In this document: positions 7,350 through 15,700 of the stretch, piece after piece
Position numbering within the stretch: position 1 is the stretch's first letter
Layout of the letters: each line of letters begins with the position of its first letter
Translations under genes and position numbers: made by a program
NCBI RefSeq assembly: GCF_014649875.1
Contig: NZ_BMTW01000003.1
Span: 372,001-436,000 of the forward strand
Direction: 5' to 3'
From: Streptomyces rubiginosohelvolus
GTDB taxonomy: Bacteria > Actinomycetota > Actinomycetes > Streptomycetales > Streptomycetaceae
Length of the DNA: 64,000 nt
Notes under the pieces: generated by a model
Database searches by the model: none
What the model was told of the DNA's origin: nothing
Seen by the model: the letters and a program-made list of their open reading frames with translations, nothing else

Positions 7350-8412
7350 CGTCCGCCAGGGTCCCGCACAGGGCCGCCGTGGGCGGGCCCGAGGCGTACG
7401 GGTCGGTGGCGGCGGGGCCGCGGGCGTCCGCCTTCTCCCCGGCCAGGAGAGGGCGGAGCATCCCGGTCGCGTCGGCCGAGCAGGACTGCGGCCCGGCCTG
7501 GACGTGGGCGGTGCGCACCTCCAGGCGGTGCAGCCGCAGGTCCTCCCGGTCGAAGCGGAAGTGCAGCTCGCGACGCACGGTGAACAGGGACGCGCCGTCC
7601 TTGCTCGGGGACCCCTCCGCCGGGCGCAGGGCGTAGGTGAAGGTGTGGTCCGAGACGACGCCGAGGACGCCCGCCGCCTCCTCCTCGTAGCGGAGGGTGC
7701 CCTGGACCCGGATCTGCGGGTCCGCGAGCTCCACCCGCTCCGGGTCGAAGCGGACCAGCCAGCCGGTGGCGGCGTGGCTCCCGTCGTCCGCCGGGTCGCT
7801 CAGGCTCCGTTCGAACTGGGTGCGCTGATCCGGGTCGATGAGGTGCTCGACGGGCCGGCGTACGGAGCCGGTGAGGACGTCGGGGTTCAGGGACGACTCC
7901 ACCAGGTAGTCCTTGACGGTGGCGAGCGCGGCGGTGATCTGGCTGTCGGAGAAGTTCTGGGTGCGCTTCACGGCGGGGAAGTTGATGCCCTCCGCGCCCG
8001 TGCGGAATCCGGAGACCGGCTCGGCCCGGTAGAGCTGCTCGGGTGATCCGCCCGGGACGGCGCCCCGGGGAGCCAGGGGGATGACGGTGGTCCGCAGGGG
8101 TTCGGCGCGCCGGGGGGCCGGCTGGGGATACGGGCTGCGGAATCCGATGTAGACGGCCACGGCGAAGGCCAGGGCGATGAGGACGACCAGGGCTATGGCG
8201 GCCCGGGAGCCGCCTCCGCTGCGCACGGGCGGCTGCTCCTCCGGCACGGTGCGGACGGCGCGGGCGTGGTCGCCCATGCGTTCCTGCGCCGAGTACTCCC
8301 GCATCCGGGCAGCCTGGATGAACGATTCGTCGAAGACGAGCGAGCGGTATTCGTCCTCGCCGCCCGCGGGGTTCTCGGGCGGGCCGTCCGGCGGTTCTGA
8401 GCGGCCTGTCAT
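7282..8412 (-). CDS. Single-pass membrane protein, SCO2583-like
   Basis: The 376-aa product has a cytoplasmic N-terminus of about 70 residues, one membrane helix at residues 71-91 (AAIALVVLIALAFAVAVYIGF) and a large extracellular part ending in a Pro/Ser-rich tail. Residues 20-45 hold the motif DEYRSLVFDESFIQAA, closely mirrored in the next upstream gene (8662-9249). By gene order this is the SCO2583 family. The neighbouring SCO2584 family has been linked to spore-wall synthesis in S. coelicolor. The chosen ATG has CGGGAGAG upstream. The 3' end overlaps the M48 gene tail to tail. Confidence 0.75.
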   Translation of the reverse strand: MTGRSEPPDGPPENPAGGEDEYRSLVFDESFIQAARMREYSAQERMGDHARAVRTVPEEQPPVRSGGGSRAAIALVVLIALAFAVAVYIGFRSPYPQPAPRRAEPLRTTVIPLAPRGAVPGGSPEQLYRAEPVSGFRTGAEGINFPAVKRTQNFSDSQITAALATVKDYLVESSLNPDVLTGSVRRPVEHLIDPDQRTQFERSLSDPADDGSHAATGWLVRFDPERVELADPQIRVQGTLRYEEEAAGVLGVVSDHTFTYALRPAEGSPSKDGASLFTVRRELHFRFDREDLRLHRLEVRTAHVQAGPQSCSADATGMLRPLLAGEKADARGPAATDPYASGPPTAALCGTLADVSPSTAPSSPPPGPEADRTPRP

Positions 8413-8661
8413 GACTTCTCTCCCGATCTCCACACCGGTCGGTTCGGTGCGCAACGGTCTGCTTCGGCCGAGCGGGGCGTGCGGCAGCGAGAAGCCCCCC
8501 TGGGAACGAGGGGTCACATCTTCAGGGTAGGTCGATTGCGGTCCGTGTAAACGCGGAGACCGCTGGGAACTGCGGAGGCGACGGGGGTCGCGGTCGGCGA
8601 ACGGGTGACGGGAGGGGGCGGGGAGCCGGGGTCCTCGGGGGCCGGCCGCCCGGAGCCCGGC

Positions 8662-9249
8662 TCAGGGGACCCGGGGCTCGGCGGAGACCACGGGGCGGGA
8701 GTAGTCCGCGGAGGCCGACGGGGCAGCCCCGGGCTTGTCCACACCGCTGCTGGCGGGGGGCGGCACCTGGTCCTCGCGGTTGTTCGACGCGCCCCGGTAG
8801 ACCGCGGTGAAGGCGAGGGAGACCATGCCGACGCCCATCACCACGGCGAGCAGCCAGGCGACCGGCCGGTGCCAGCGGGCGGAGTTGCGGTAGGGGCGCA
8901 GGGAGCCGCCGTGGCGGCCGTAGGGCCCGGGGCCGCCGCCGTCGTCGTCCCCGAAGCCGTCGTCCGGGTCGTAGTCGAGGTCCTGGGGGTCGTGGTAGCC
9001 CCGGGAGCCGCCGTAGCCGTATTCGTCGTCGTCCGCGCGACGGGTGCGGCGGGCGCGGGCCGCGTCGGCCTCGGCACGGGCCTCGGCGGCGGCGAGCAGG
9101 CGCTCCACGGCGGTGGGTTCGTGGACGGGCGCCGACCGGACGAAGTCCTCGTCGAACACCACGGAGGCGAAGTCCTCGTCCGCGCCCCCGCGGTCGTCGT
9201 CGGGCTCCCAGCCGTCAGGAAACGGCTTGCCCCCCACGTCGTCCGGCAC
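8662..9249 (-). CDS. Single-pass membrane protein, SCO2584-like (spore-wall associated family)
   Basis: The 195-aa product has an acidic, Tyr/Gly-rich cytoplasmic N-terminus with the motif DEDFASVVFDEDFVRSA at residues 24-40 and an Ala/Arg helix (LLAAAEARAEADAARARRTRR). One membrane helix lies at about residues 130-151, followed by a short extracellular tail. The same FDE-containing motif is in the next downstream membrane protein, so the two probably share a partner. Gene order identifies it with SCO2584, described as part of the MreB-linked spore-wall complex. The ATG follows GTGCCGGACG context; the ribosome site is unremarkable. Confidence 0.75.
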   Translation of the reverse strand: MPDDVGGKPFPDGWEPDDDRGGADEDFASVVFDEDFVRSAPVHEPTAVERLLAAAEARAEADAARARRTRRADDDEYGYGGSRGYHDPQDLDYDPDDGFGDDDGGGPGPYGRHGGSLRPYRNSARWHRPVAWLLAVVMGVGMVSLAFTAVYRGASNNREDQVPPPASSGVDKPGAAPSASADYSRPVVSAEPRVP

Positions 9250-9326
9250 GGTTTCAGGGTAGCCGGGCCGGGACCTTTTGGGCAGGGACCCCGCAAACTC
9301 CCCCGGATCGATCCGGAGGGGACATG

Positions 9327-9361
9327 CGGTCGGCCCCCTCCCGAGTGAAAGAGGCCGACCG
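9327..9361. terminator. Hairpin downstream of proA
   Basis: CGGTCGGCC and GGCCGACCG form a perfect 9-bp stem, seven bases past the proA stop on the minus strand. A separate perfect palindrome CCGGATCGATCCGG lies just beyond at 9303-9316. Confidence 0.7.
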
Positions 9362-9368
9362 GCGAGAC

Positions 9369-10652
9369 CTAGCGGGTGTGGCCGTCGCCCGTGACGATGT
9401 ACTTCGTCGACGTCAGCTCGGGCAGGCCCATCGGGCCGCGGGCGTGCAGCTTCTGGGTGGAGATGCCGATCTCGGCGCCGAAGCCGAACTGCCCGCCGTC
9501 CGTGAAGCGGGTGGAGGCGTTCACGGCGACCGTCGTCGAATCGACCAACTGGGTGAACCGGCGGGCGGCGGCCTGCGAGGTGGTGACGATCGCCTCGGTG
9601 TGGCCGGAGGACCAGAGCCGGATGTGGGCGACCGCCGCGTCCAGGGAGTCGACGACCGCCGCGGCGATGTCGTAGGAGAGGTACTCGGTCTCCCAGTCCT
9701 CCGTCGTCGCCGGGACCACGGTGGCCTTCGAGCCCTCGGCGCGCTCCAGGACGTGTTCGTCGCCGTGGACGGTGACCCCGGCCTCGGCCAGCGCGTTCAG
9801 GGCGAGCGGCAGGAAGTCGTCCGCCACGTCCTTGTGGACGAGAAGGGTCTCGGCGGCGTTGCAGACGCTGGGGCGCTGGGCCTTGGAGTTGATCAGGATG
9901 TCGACGGCCATGGCCAGGTCTGTCTGCGCGTCGACGTAGACGTGGCAGTTGCCGGTGCCCGTCTCGATGACGGGGACGGTGGACTGCTCGACGACCGTGC
10001 GGATCAGCGAGGCGCCGCCGCGCGGGATGAGGACGTCGACGAGGCCGCGGGCCCGCATCAGTTCCGTCACGGAGTCACGGTTCTCGCCCGGGACGAGCTG
10101 TACCGCGTCGGCGGGGAGGCCGGAGCCGCCGACCGCGTCGCGCAGGACGCGGACGAGCGCGGTGTTGGAGGCGTAGGCGGAGGAGGAGCCGCGCAGCAGG
10201 ACCGCGTTACCGGACTTCAGGCAGAGGGCGGCGGCGTCGACAGTGACGTTGGGCCGGGCCTCGTAGATGATGCCGACCACGCCGAGCGGGACCCGGACCT
10301 GGCGGAGGTCGATGCCGTTGGGGAGGGTCGAGCCGCGCACCACTTCCCCGACCGGGTCGGGGAGGGCCGCGACGTCCCGTACGTCGGCGGCGATGGCGCG
10401 GATGCGGTCCGGGGTGAGGGTCAGGCGGTCGATGATGCCTTCGCTCGTCCCGGCCTCGCGGGCGCGCTCGACGTCCTTCGCGTTGGCCTCGACGATCTCG
10501 GCGGTCCGCACTTCCAGGGCGTCGGCGATGGCCAGCAGCGCGTCGTCCTTGGCCGCGCGCGGGAGGGGCGCGATGTCGGCGGCGGCGGCGCGGGCCCGGT
10601 AGGCGGCCTGCGTGACCGGGGAGAGGTTGTCGTAGGGCGAGAGCGTGGTCAT
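9369..10652 (-). CDS. proA: Gamma-glutamyl phosphate reductase
   Basis: ProA reduces gamma-glutamyl phosphate to glutamate semialdehyde, the second step of proline synthesis. The 427-aa product belongs to the aldehyde dehydrogenase fold: [15 protein letters not shown] and the catalytic cysteine in [12 protein letters not shown], plus [13 protein letters not shown]. The length is normal. Start MTTLSPYDN was chosen over an in-frame upstream extension that is not conserved-looking. A perfect 12-bp inverted repeat (10651-10683) ends exactly on the start codon, so the initiation region could be sequestered in mRNA structure. proB lies 724 bases upstream with one small gene between. Confidence 0.95.
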   Translation of the reverse strand: MTTLSPYDNLSPVTQAAYRARAAAADIAPLPRAAKDDALLAIADALEVRTAEIVEANAKDVERAREAGTSEGIIDRLTLTPDRIRAIAADVRDVAALPDPVGEVVRGSTLPNGIDLRQVRVPLGVVGIIYEARPNVTVDAAALCLKSGNAVLLRGSSSAYASNTALVRVLRDAVGGSGLPADAVQLVPGENRDSVTELMRARGLVDVLIPRGGASLIRTVVEQSTVPVIETGTGNCHVYVDAQTDLAMAVDILINSKAQRPSVCNAAETLLVHKDVADDFLPLALNALAEAGVTVHGDEHVLERAEGSKATVVPATTEDWETEYLSYDIAAAVVDSLDAAVAHIRLWSSGHTEAIVTTSQAAARRFTQLVDSTTVAVNASTRFTDGGQFGFGAEIGISTQKLHARGPMGLPELTSTKYIVTGDGHTR

Positions 10653-10683
10653 GCCCGCAGAGTAATGCGCGCTCTGCGGGCAT
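10651..10683 (-). promoter_or_regulatory. Inverted repeat covering the proA start codon
   Basis: The 12-base arms 10651-10662 and 10672-10683 are perfectly complementary, with a 9-base spacer. In the minus-strand mRNA the 3' arm contains the bases immediately before the proA ATG and its first two bases, so folding would hide the initiation region. A regulatory effect is inferred. Confidence 0.5.
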
Positions 10684-10756
10684 CCGTCACGTATCCCGTG
10701 ATGCGAGACGGCCGACCGCGGGCCGGACGCCTCCCCCGGGACCGCCGGCCCGGCCG

Positions 10757-11176
10757 TCAGTACGGGTGGACGCCCACGGGGGAGGCGGGCGGCGGCCCGT
10801 AGCCCTCGGCGACCCGCAGGTGGTAGGTCTCGCGGTCGATGACTTCGAGGCCGACGATCTCCCAGGGCGGGAGCTGGGCGCTGGAGCGGTGCTCGCCCCA
10901 CAGCCGCAGCGCGACGGCGGCCGCGTCGTGCAGGTCGCGGGCCTCTTCCCAGTAGCGGATCTCCGCGTGGTCGCCCGCGTAGCGGCTGGTCAGCAGGAAG
11001 GGGTGGTCGTGCGCGAGCTGTTCCAGGCCGCGTCTGATCTCCGCGAGCGGAGTCTCGGTGCCCGACACGCTGAGGGTGATGTGCCAGAGTCTCGAGTGCG
11101 GGGACTCCTCCTCAGCCGTCGTGACCGGCTCCCGTTCGGCGGTGTCCGACGGAAGGGGATTCCGGTCGAAATCCAC
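10757..11176 (-). CDS. Conserved hypothetical protein, SCO2586-like
   Basis: The product, about 139 aa, has a conserved-looking core starting at [12 protein letters not shown] and running through [29 protein letters not shown] and [12 protein letters not shown] to a Gly/Pro-rich end ([15 protein letters not shown]). No membrane helix, signal peptide or catalytic motif is evident. The first 35 residues are weakly supported; I chose GTG at 11176 because it is the nearest valid start and has GGAGCGGGG just upstream. It sits between proB and proA, a position conserved in Streptomyces, but nothing in the sequence ties it to proline synthesis. Confidence 0.7.
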   Translation of the reverse strand: MDFDRNPLPSDTAEREPVTTAEEESPHSRLWHITLSVSGTETPLAEIRRGLEQLAHDHPFLLTSRYAGDHAEIRYWEEARDLHDAAAVALRLWGEHRSSAQLPPWEIVGLEVIDRETYHLRVAEGYGPPPASPVGVHPY

Positions 11177-11375
11177 CCCCGCTCCGACACTCGTCAGGGC
11201 GCGGTTGGCCGTGCCTCGGGGCGGCGCCCCCGGGCGCGCTCGTCTCACCGGCGGCCTCCTGTGATGTGTTGCAGTCCGGTCCCCTGTTTCCCCACTACAA
11301 AGTGGACCAGTCCACAGCCGGGCGTGGGGTGGTTTTGGCGAAGGTCCCCGCCGAAGAGCCGGACTTTCAGCCGTT

Positions 11376-12530
11376 TCAGGGGGTGAGGCGCGGCGTGAGA
11401 ATGACCAGATCGTCCCTGTGTACGACCTCGCGCTCGTAGGCGGGTCCCAGTTCACGGGCCAGGTCCCGGGTGGAGCGGCCGAGCAGCTGGGGGATCTCCT
11501 TGGCGTCGAAGTTGACGAGTCCGCGGGCGACCGGGGTGCCGTGCGGATCGCGCAGTTCGACCGGGTCGCCGGCGCTGAACTCGCCCTCGACGCCGGAGAT
11601 TCCGGCGGGCAGCAGCGAGGTGCGCCGTTCCACCACGGCCCGTACGGCGCCGTCGTCGAGGGTGAGCGCGCCCTGCGGGGTGGAGGCGTGGGCCAGCCAC
11701 AGGAGCCGGTCGGCGGAGCGGCGGCCGGTGCGGTGGAAGTACGTGCCGGTGTCGCGGCCCGCGAGGGCGTCGGCGGCGCGGCTGGCGGAGGTGAGGACGA
11801 CGGGGACGCCGGCGGCGGTGGCGATGTTGGCGGCCTCGACCTTGGTGACCATGCCGCCGGTGCCCACGCCCGCCTTGCCGGCGCTGCCGATGGTGACGCC
11901 GGCCAGGTCGTCGGGGCCGGTGACCTCGGCGATCCGGGAGGCGCCGGGGGTGCCGGGCGGTCCGTCGTAGAGGCCGTCCACATCGGAGAGCAGGACGAGG
12001 AGGTCGGCGTGGACGAGGTGGGCGACGAGGGCGGCGAGCCGGTCGTTGTCGCCGAAGCGGATCTCGTCGGTGGCGACGGTGTCGTTCTCGTTGACGACGG
12101 GGACCGCGCCCATCTCCAGGAGCTTGTCCAGGGTGCTGTAGGCGTTGCGGTAGTGGCCGCGGCGGCTGGTGTCGTCGGCGGTGAGGAGGACCTGGCCGAC
12201 GCGGACGCCGTAGCGGGCGAACGAGGCGGTGTAGCGCGCCACGAGGAGGCCCTGCCCGACGCTGGCGGCGGCCTGCTGGCGGGCGAGGTCCTTGGGCCGG
12301 CGGACGAGGCCGAGCGGGGCGAGTCCGGCGGCGATGGCTCCGCTGGAGACGAGGACGACCTCGCGTTCGCCGCCGTCCCTGACCTTGGCCAGGACGTCGA
12401 CGAGGGCGTCGACCCGGTCGGCGTCGAGGCCGCCGGAGGCCGTGGTGAGCGAGGATGAGCCGACCTTGACGACGACTCTGCGGGCGCCGGTCACCGCCGA
12501 CTCGCGGTGCGACGGCCTCTGCTCTGCCAC
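11376..12530 (-). CDS. proB: Glutamate 5-kinase
   Basis: ProB phosphorylates glutamate in the first, feedback-inhibited step of proline synthesis. The 384-aa protein has the amino-acid kinase domain (VVVKVGSSSLT, VLVSSGAIAAG, PVVNENDTVATDEI, GTGGMVTKVEAA) and a C-terminal PUA domain from about residue 290 (ALTLDDGAVRAVV ... DAKEIPQLLGRS). The GTG at 12530 has GAGGAAG nine bases upstream. proB probably forms its own unit ahead of the SCO2586-like gene and proA; obgE lies upstream in many actinobacteria, but here the glycopolymer block separates them by 8.7 kb. Confidence 0.95.
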   Translation of the reverse strand: MAEQRPSHRESAVTGARRVVVKVGSSSLTTASGGLDADRVDALVDVLAKVRDGGEREVVLVSSGAIAAGLAPLGLVRRPKDLARQQAAASVGQGLLVARYTASFARYGVRVGQVLLTADDTSRRGHYRNAYSTLDKLLEMGAVPVVNENDTVATDEIRFGDNDRLAALVAHLVHADLLVLLSDVDGLYDGPPGTPGASRIAEVTGPDDLAGVTIGSAGKAGVGTGGMVTKVEAANIATAAGVPVVLTSASRAADALAGRDTGTYFHRTGRRSADRLLWLAHASTPQGALTLDDGAVRAVVERRTSLLPAGISGVEGEFSAGDPVELRDPHGTPVARGLVNFDAKEIPQLLGRSTRDLARELGPAYEREVVHRDDLVILTPRLTP

Positions 12531-12620
12531 GTGCTTCCTCGCTCTGGATCGCCCCGGTGTCCGACGGGGGCGTCGCAGCCGGTCGCCCGGTGCCGCCCCC
12601 GGCACGTCACAGTACGCGAG

Positions 12621-12708
12621 CGGCCGCCCCCGCCGCCTGCCCGTTCCGCTCGGTGGACGTCCGGCGCGGGGCCGGGGACGTCGGGTGGGCGGGCGGCGGG
12701 GGCGGCCG
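12621..12708. terminator. Very long nested hairpin downstream of the TagF-like gene
   Basis: Outer arms 12621-12642 and 12687-12708 pair over 22 bases with a single G-U wobble. The loop contains a second stem, GACGTCC with GGACGTC (12656-12662 and 12676-12682). It begins seven bases past the stop of the TagF-like gene and would end that transcript before proB. Confidence 0.8.
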
Positions 12709-12714
12709 GTGGGC

Positions 12715-15519
12715 TCAGCTCTGCTGCTCGTCCTTGACGGCGAGCATCCGGTCGACGACCCGGGCGGAGGCGCGGCCGTCGGAGGGCTCGCAGAAGTCGA
12801 CCCGGAACTGGGCGTACTTCTCCTTGTACTCCTCGCTGACCGCGTCGATGTTCCGGATCGCGGAGACCAGGTCCTCGGAGGTCTTGATCAGCGGGCCGGG
12901 GGCGCGGGAGGTGAAGTCGAAGTAGAAGCCGCGCAGGGTGTCGCGGTAGTGCTCCAGGTCGTACGTGAAGAAGAGCATCGGACGCCCGGAGTGCGCGAAG
13001 TCGAACAGCACCGAGGAGTAGTCCGTGATCATCACGTCGGCGATCAGGTAGAGGTCGGCGATGTCCGGGTAGTACGTGACGTCGTAGACGAAGCCCTGTC
13101 CGGCGCCGGGGATGGAGTCGAGGACCTTGTGGTGCTTGCGGTAGAGCAGCACGTGGTCCTCGCCGAGCTCGCGCTGGGCGGCCTCGACGTCGATCTTGTT
13201 GTCGAGCTTGAAGCGGCGGCCGCCGTAGCGCTGGTCGTCGCGCCAGGTGGGTGCGTACAGGACGACCTTCTTGCCTGCGGGGATGCCGAGCTTCTCCCGT
13301 ACGGCCGCGGCGCGCTTGACGCGGTCGGGGGCGTGGAAGACGTCGTTGCGCGGGTAGCCCGCCTCCAGGACCTCGCACTGGAGGCGGAAGGAGTTGGTCA
13401 TGATCGGGGTGGTGAAGGCGTTCGGCGTGATGAACAGGCTGTACTGGCGCGAGCGCTGCGGGAGGCTCGCGATGTAGGCCAGGTTCGCCTTCGGGGTGCC
13501 GAGGAGGTCGGCGCCGATGCGCTTGAGCGGGGTGCCGTGCCAGGTCTGGACGACGACCTGGCCCTCGCGGCGGACGAACCACTCGCGGATGCCGCCGTTG
13601 GTGACGACGTACCGGCTGCGGGCCAGTGCTTCGTACCACTCCTTGCTGCCCCACTCGACGCCCCGGACGCCGGGCGGCAGCACGACCTGCTGGTCGTGGA
13701 CCATCGCGATGTGCTCGACCTCGGTGCCGCGGCGCTTGAGTTCCTCGTAGACCGCGCGGGGCGAGTCGGAGAACTGCTTGCCGCCGAAGCTGTTGTAGAG
13801 CACGGCCTCGCGGAGCGGCAGTTTGCGCTGCTCGGGGGTGTAGACGTCGCGCATCAGGCGCTGGCGGTAGGCGCCGCGCAGCTCCGGGCCGAGGACCGGG
13901 CCGGACTCCACGAAGATCCGGTCGAAGTCGACCCGCTCGACGGTGTACGTGCGGTGCTCGCCCCGGTGGGCCAGCGGGAGCGTGCCGACGAGGTCGGGGC
14001 GGACGGTGACCGGCAGGTCGCGGGTGTGGTCCCACTCGGTGGTGCGGCGCAGCCGCGGCATCCAGCGGCCGGCGCGCAGCGGGACGGTGCCCTCGTAGGT
14101 GGGCATGGTGTCCGGGCGCAGCCGGGCGGTGAAGCGGCCGTCGGCGAACTCGACGGGCAGCGGGCGGTCCTCGTTGCGGCCGGTGTGGCGCAGGACCATC
14201 TTCATCTGCTCGGCGGGGCCGGTGTAGACGCCGGTCAGGACCAGTTCGCCGTCGGCGGTCCACTCGACGCCGTCGACGACCGGCTGGACCGTGCGGACCT
14301 GCGGGGTGAAGTTGCCCGCGCCGTCGGTGAGGATCGCCAGCTCGCGGCCCTCGGGCAGCGGGTGTACGCCGGTGACGGGGCCGGTGCCGTTGGTGGCGCG
14401 GCGGGTGGTGCCGTCGGCGAAGACGATGAGCGTGCGGTACTTGACGGACTTGCCGGGCCGAACGCCGTCTACGGGCAGATCGGCCAGGGGCAGCCGGGCG
14501 GTGTGGCGGAGCCAGCCGTCCGCGCCGGTCTCGCCCTGCTGGAGCGGGAGGTCGGTGGCGAAGCCGCTGGGCTCGTGGTCGATGCGCAGGGCGGTGGGGT
14601 ACTTGCCCGCGGGGGTGGTGACGCGGGAGCGCAGGGTGACGGTGAGGGTGTCGCCGTCGGCCTCCTGGGCGATGATCTCGGCCGGGACGACGTCGACGGA
14701 CAGCCTCAGCCGGTTGCGGTCGAAGCCGGCGACGAGGCGGACGCCGTCGTCGAGGGTCCGGGTGAGGCTGTGTCCGGCCGCGCCCGCGTTGTTCTTGGTG
14801 ATGCTGCCGACCGACATGCCGCCGGGGCGCGGGATGCCCACGCCCAGGCGCCAGATGCCGGGCTGCCACTGGCCGCGTACCCGGAGGCGGGCCGGGTCGA
14901 CGGCGATCTCGAAGCCGGACCAGTCGTAGTTGTGCAGGGCGCCCTTGGCCTCGGCGGTGGCGCGGGGCTCGACGACCGTGCGCAGCCGCAGCGGGAGGGT
15001 GGAGCGGCTGCCCTGGCGGCGGAGCACGGCGACGCGCAGCGAGCGCTTGCCGGTGGCCGAGGGGACGTTGGGGATGTAGGCGTAGCCCTTGATCTGGAGC
15101 TTGCCGTCCTCCCAGGCGAGGCCGAGGAGCTTGCCGCGTACGGGGAGCTCGCTGCGGTTGAAGTTGCGCACGGAGGAGGGGAGCGAGGAGCTCTCGACGC
15201 CGGGCAGCTCGATGCGGGCGCGCCGCAGGCCGCGGACGGAGAAGGCGCCCGGGTTCTCGCGCTCGTAGTGCAGCAGGTCGATCAGCTCGTCGCCGCGGCC
15301 GCTGGCCGCCAGGTGCCACTTGACCCGGGCCATCGGGGAGAACTGCCGGACGACCTTCGGGGCGGCACGGGCCAGGAAGTCCTTGGCCTGCCGGTGAAAT
15401 TCGGGGCGCTCCTCGGCCGGAGTCTCCGGGAAGTACTTCATGAGCCGACCGAGCTCGTCGGGGATCGCTTCGAGGGACGCCACGGGGGGAAGGCCTTTCC
15501 GGGGGGACGTGCAGATCAT
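12715..15519 (-). CDS. TagF-like CDP-polyol:polyol-phosphate transferase
   Basis: The 934-aa protein ends in a CDP-glycerol glycerophosphotransferase domain (from about residue 560). It carries the signatures VVQTWHGTPLKRIG, VVLYAPTWRDD, LLYRKHHKVLD and ITDYSSVLFDFA, including the two histidines expected for catalysis. The N-terminal half contains repeated beta-rich segments of unknown role. The first 60 residues resemble the linker that follows a GT2 domain in bifunctional TagF proteins, but no GT2 domain is encoded; a separate GT2 gene lies just upstream. The enzyme should polymerise glycerol- or ribitol-phosphate units for a wall teichoic acid-like polymer at the inner membrane face. Start ATG 15519 is the longest choice; GTG 15483 is also plausible. 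Confidence 0.85.
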   Translation of the reverse strand: MICTSPRKGLPPVASLEAIPDELGRLMKYFPETPAEERPEFHRQAKDFLARAAPKVVRQFSPMARVKWHLAASGRGDELIDLLHYERENPGAFSVRGLRRARIELPGVESSSLPSSVRNFNRSELPVRGKLLGLAWEDGKLQIKGYAYIPNVPSATGKRSLRVAVLRRQGSRSTLPLRLRTVVEPRATAEAKGALHNYDWSGFEIAVDPARLRVRGQWQPGIWRLGVGIPRPGGMSVGSITKNNAGAAGHSLTRTLDDGVRLVAGFDRNRLRLSVDVVPAEIIAQEADGDTLTVTLRSRVTTPAGKYPTALRIDHEPSGFATDLPLQQGETGADGWLRHTARLPLADLPVDGVRPGKSVKYRTLIVFADGTTRRATNGTGPVTGVHPLPEGRELAILTDGAGNFTPQVRTVQPVVDGVEWTADGELVLTGVYTGPAEQMKMVLRHTGRNEDRPLPVEFADGRFTARLRPDTMPTYEGTVPLRAGRWMPRLRRTTEWDHTRDLPVTVRPDLVGTLPLAHRGEHRTYTVERVDFDRIFVESGPVLGPELRGAYRQRLMRDVYTPEQRKLPLREAVLYNSFGGKQFSDSPRAVYEELKRRGTEVEHIAMVHDQQVVLPPGVRGVEWGSKEWYEALARSRYVVTNGGIREWFVRREGQVVVQTWHGTPLKRIGADLLGTPKANLAYIASLPQRSRQYSLFITPNAFTTPIMTNSFRLQCEVLEAGYPRNDVFHAPDRVKRAAAVREKLGIPAGKKVVLYAPTWRDDQRYGGRRFKLDNKIDVEAAQRELGEDHVLLYRKHHKVLDSIPGAGQGFVYDVTYYPDIADLYLIADVMITDYSSVLFDFAHSGRPMLFFTYDLEHYRDTLRGFYFDFTSRAPGPLIKTSEDLVSAIRNIDAVSEEYKEKYAQFRVDFCEPSDGRASARVVDRMLAVKDEQQS

Positions 15520-15642
15520 GAACCCCAGGAAGACGGGGCGTTAATGAGACGTGTTCAACGGTCTCATGGTTGCCCCACAGTATGACGTGACACCCCTCAC
15601 AGGACGAACTCGCCCTGGTCGGCGCCCAGGACGGGAAGCCAT

Positions 15643-15694
15643 GTTCGAGGGCTGACCGGGAGCCCCGGCGAGGGCTCCCGGTCAGCCCTCGAAC
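15643..15694. terminator. Perfect 22-bp hairpin after the GT2 gene
   Basis: Arms 15643-15664 and 15673-15694 are perfectly complementary over 22 bases with an 8-base loop. The hairpin lies directly past the stop of the GT2 gene on the minus strand and separates it from the TagF-like gene. Confidence 0.85.
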
Positions 15695-15700
15695 TCCCGG

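Noticed and set aside
8677..9250. Repetitive GAC/GTC runs that might suggest a repeat array or CRISPR
   Set aside because: They encode acidic low-complexity protein sequence; no regularly spaced identical repeats with unique spacers occur anywhere in the window.
10207..10683. A 158-codon frame starting at the 5' ATG of the proA hairpin
   Set aside because: It overlaps proA in another frame with Arg/Pro/Gly shadow composition and no ribosome site.
12292..15585. A 1097-codon plus-strand frame antisense to proB and the TagF-like gene
   Set aside because: It crosses the intergenic nested hairpin and shows only low-complexity shadow composition; the minus-strand genes carry family motifs.
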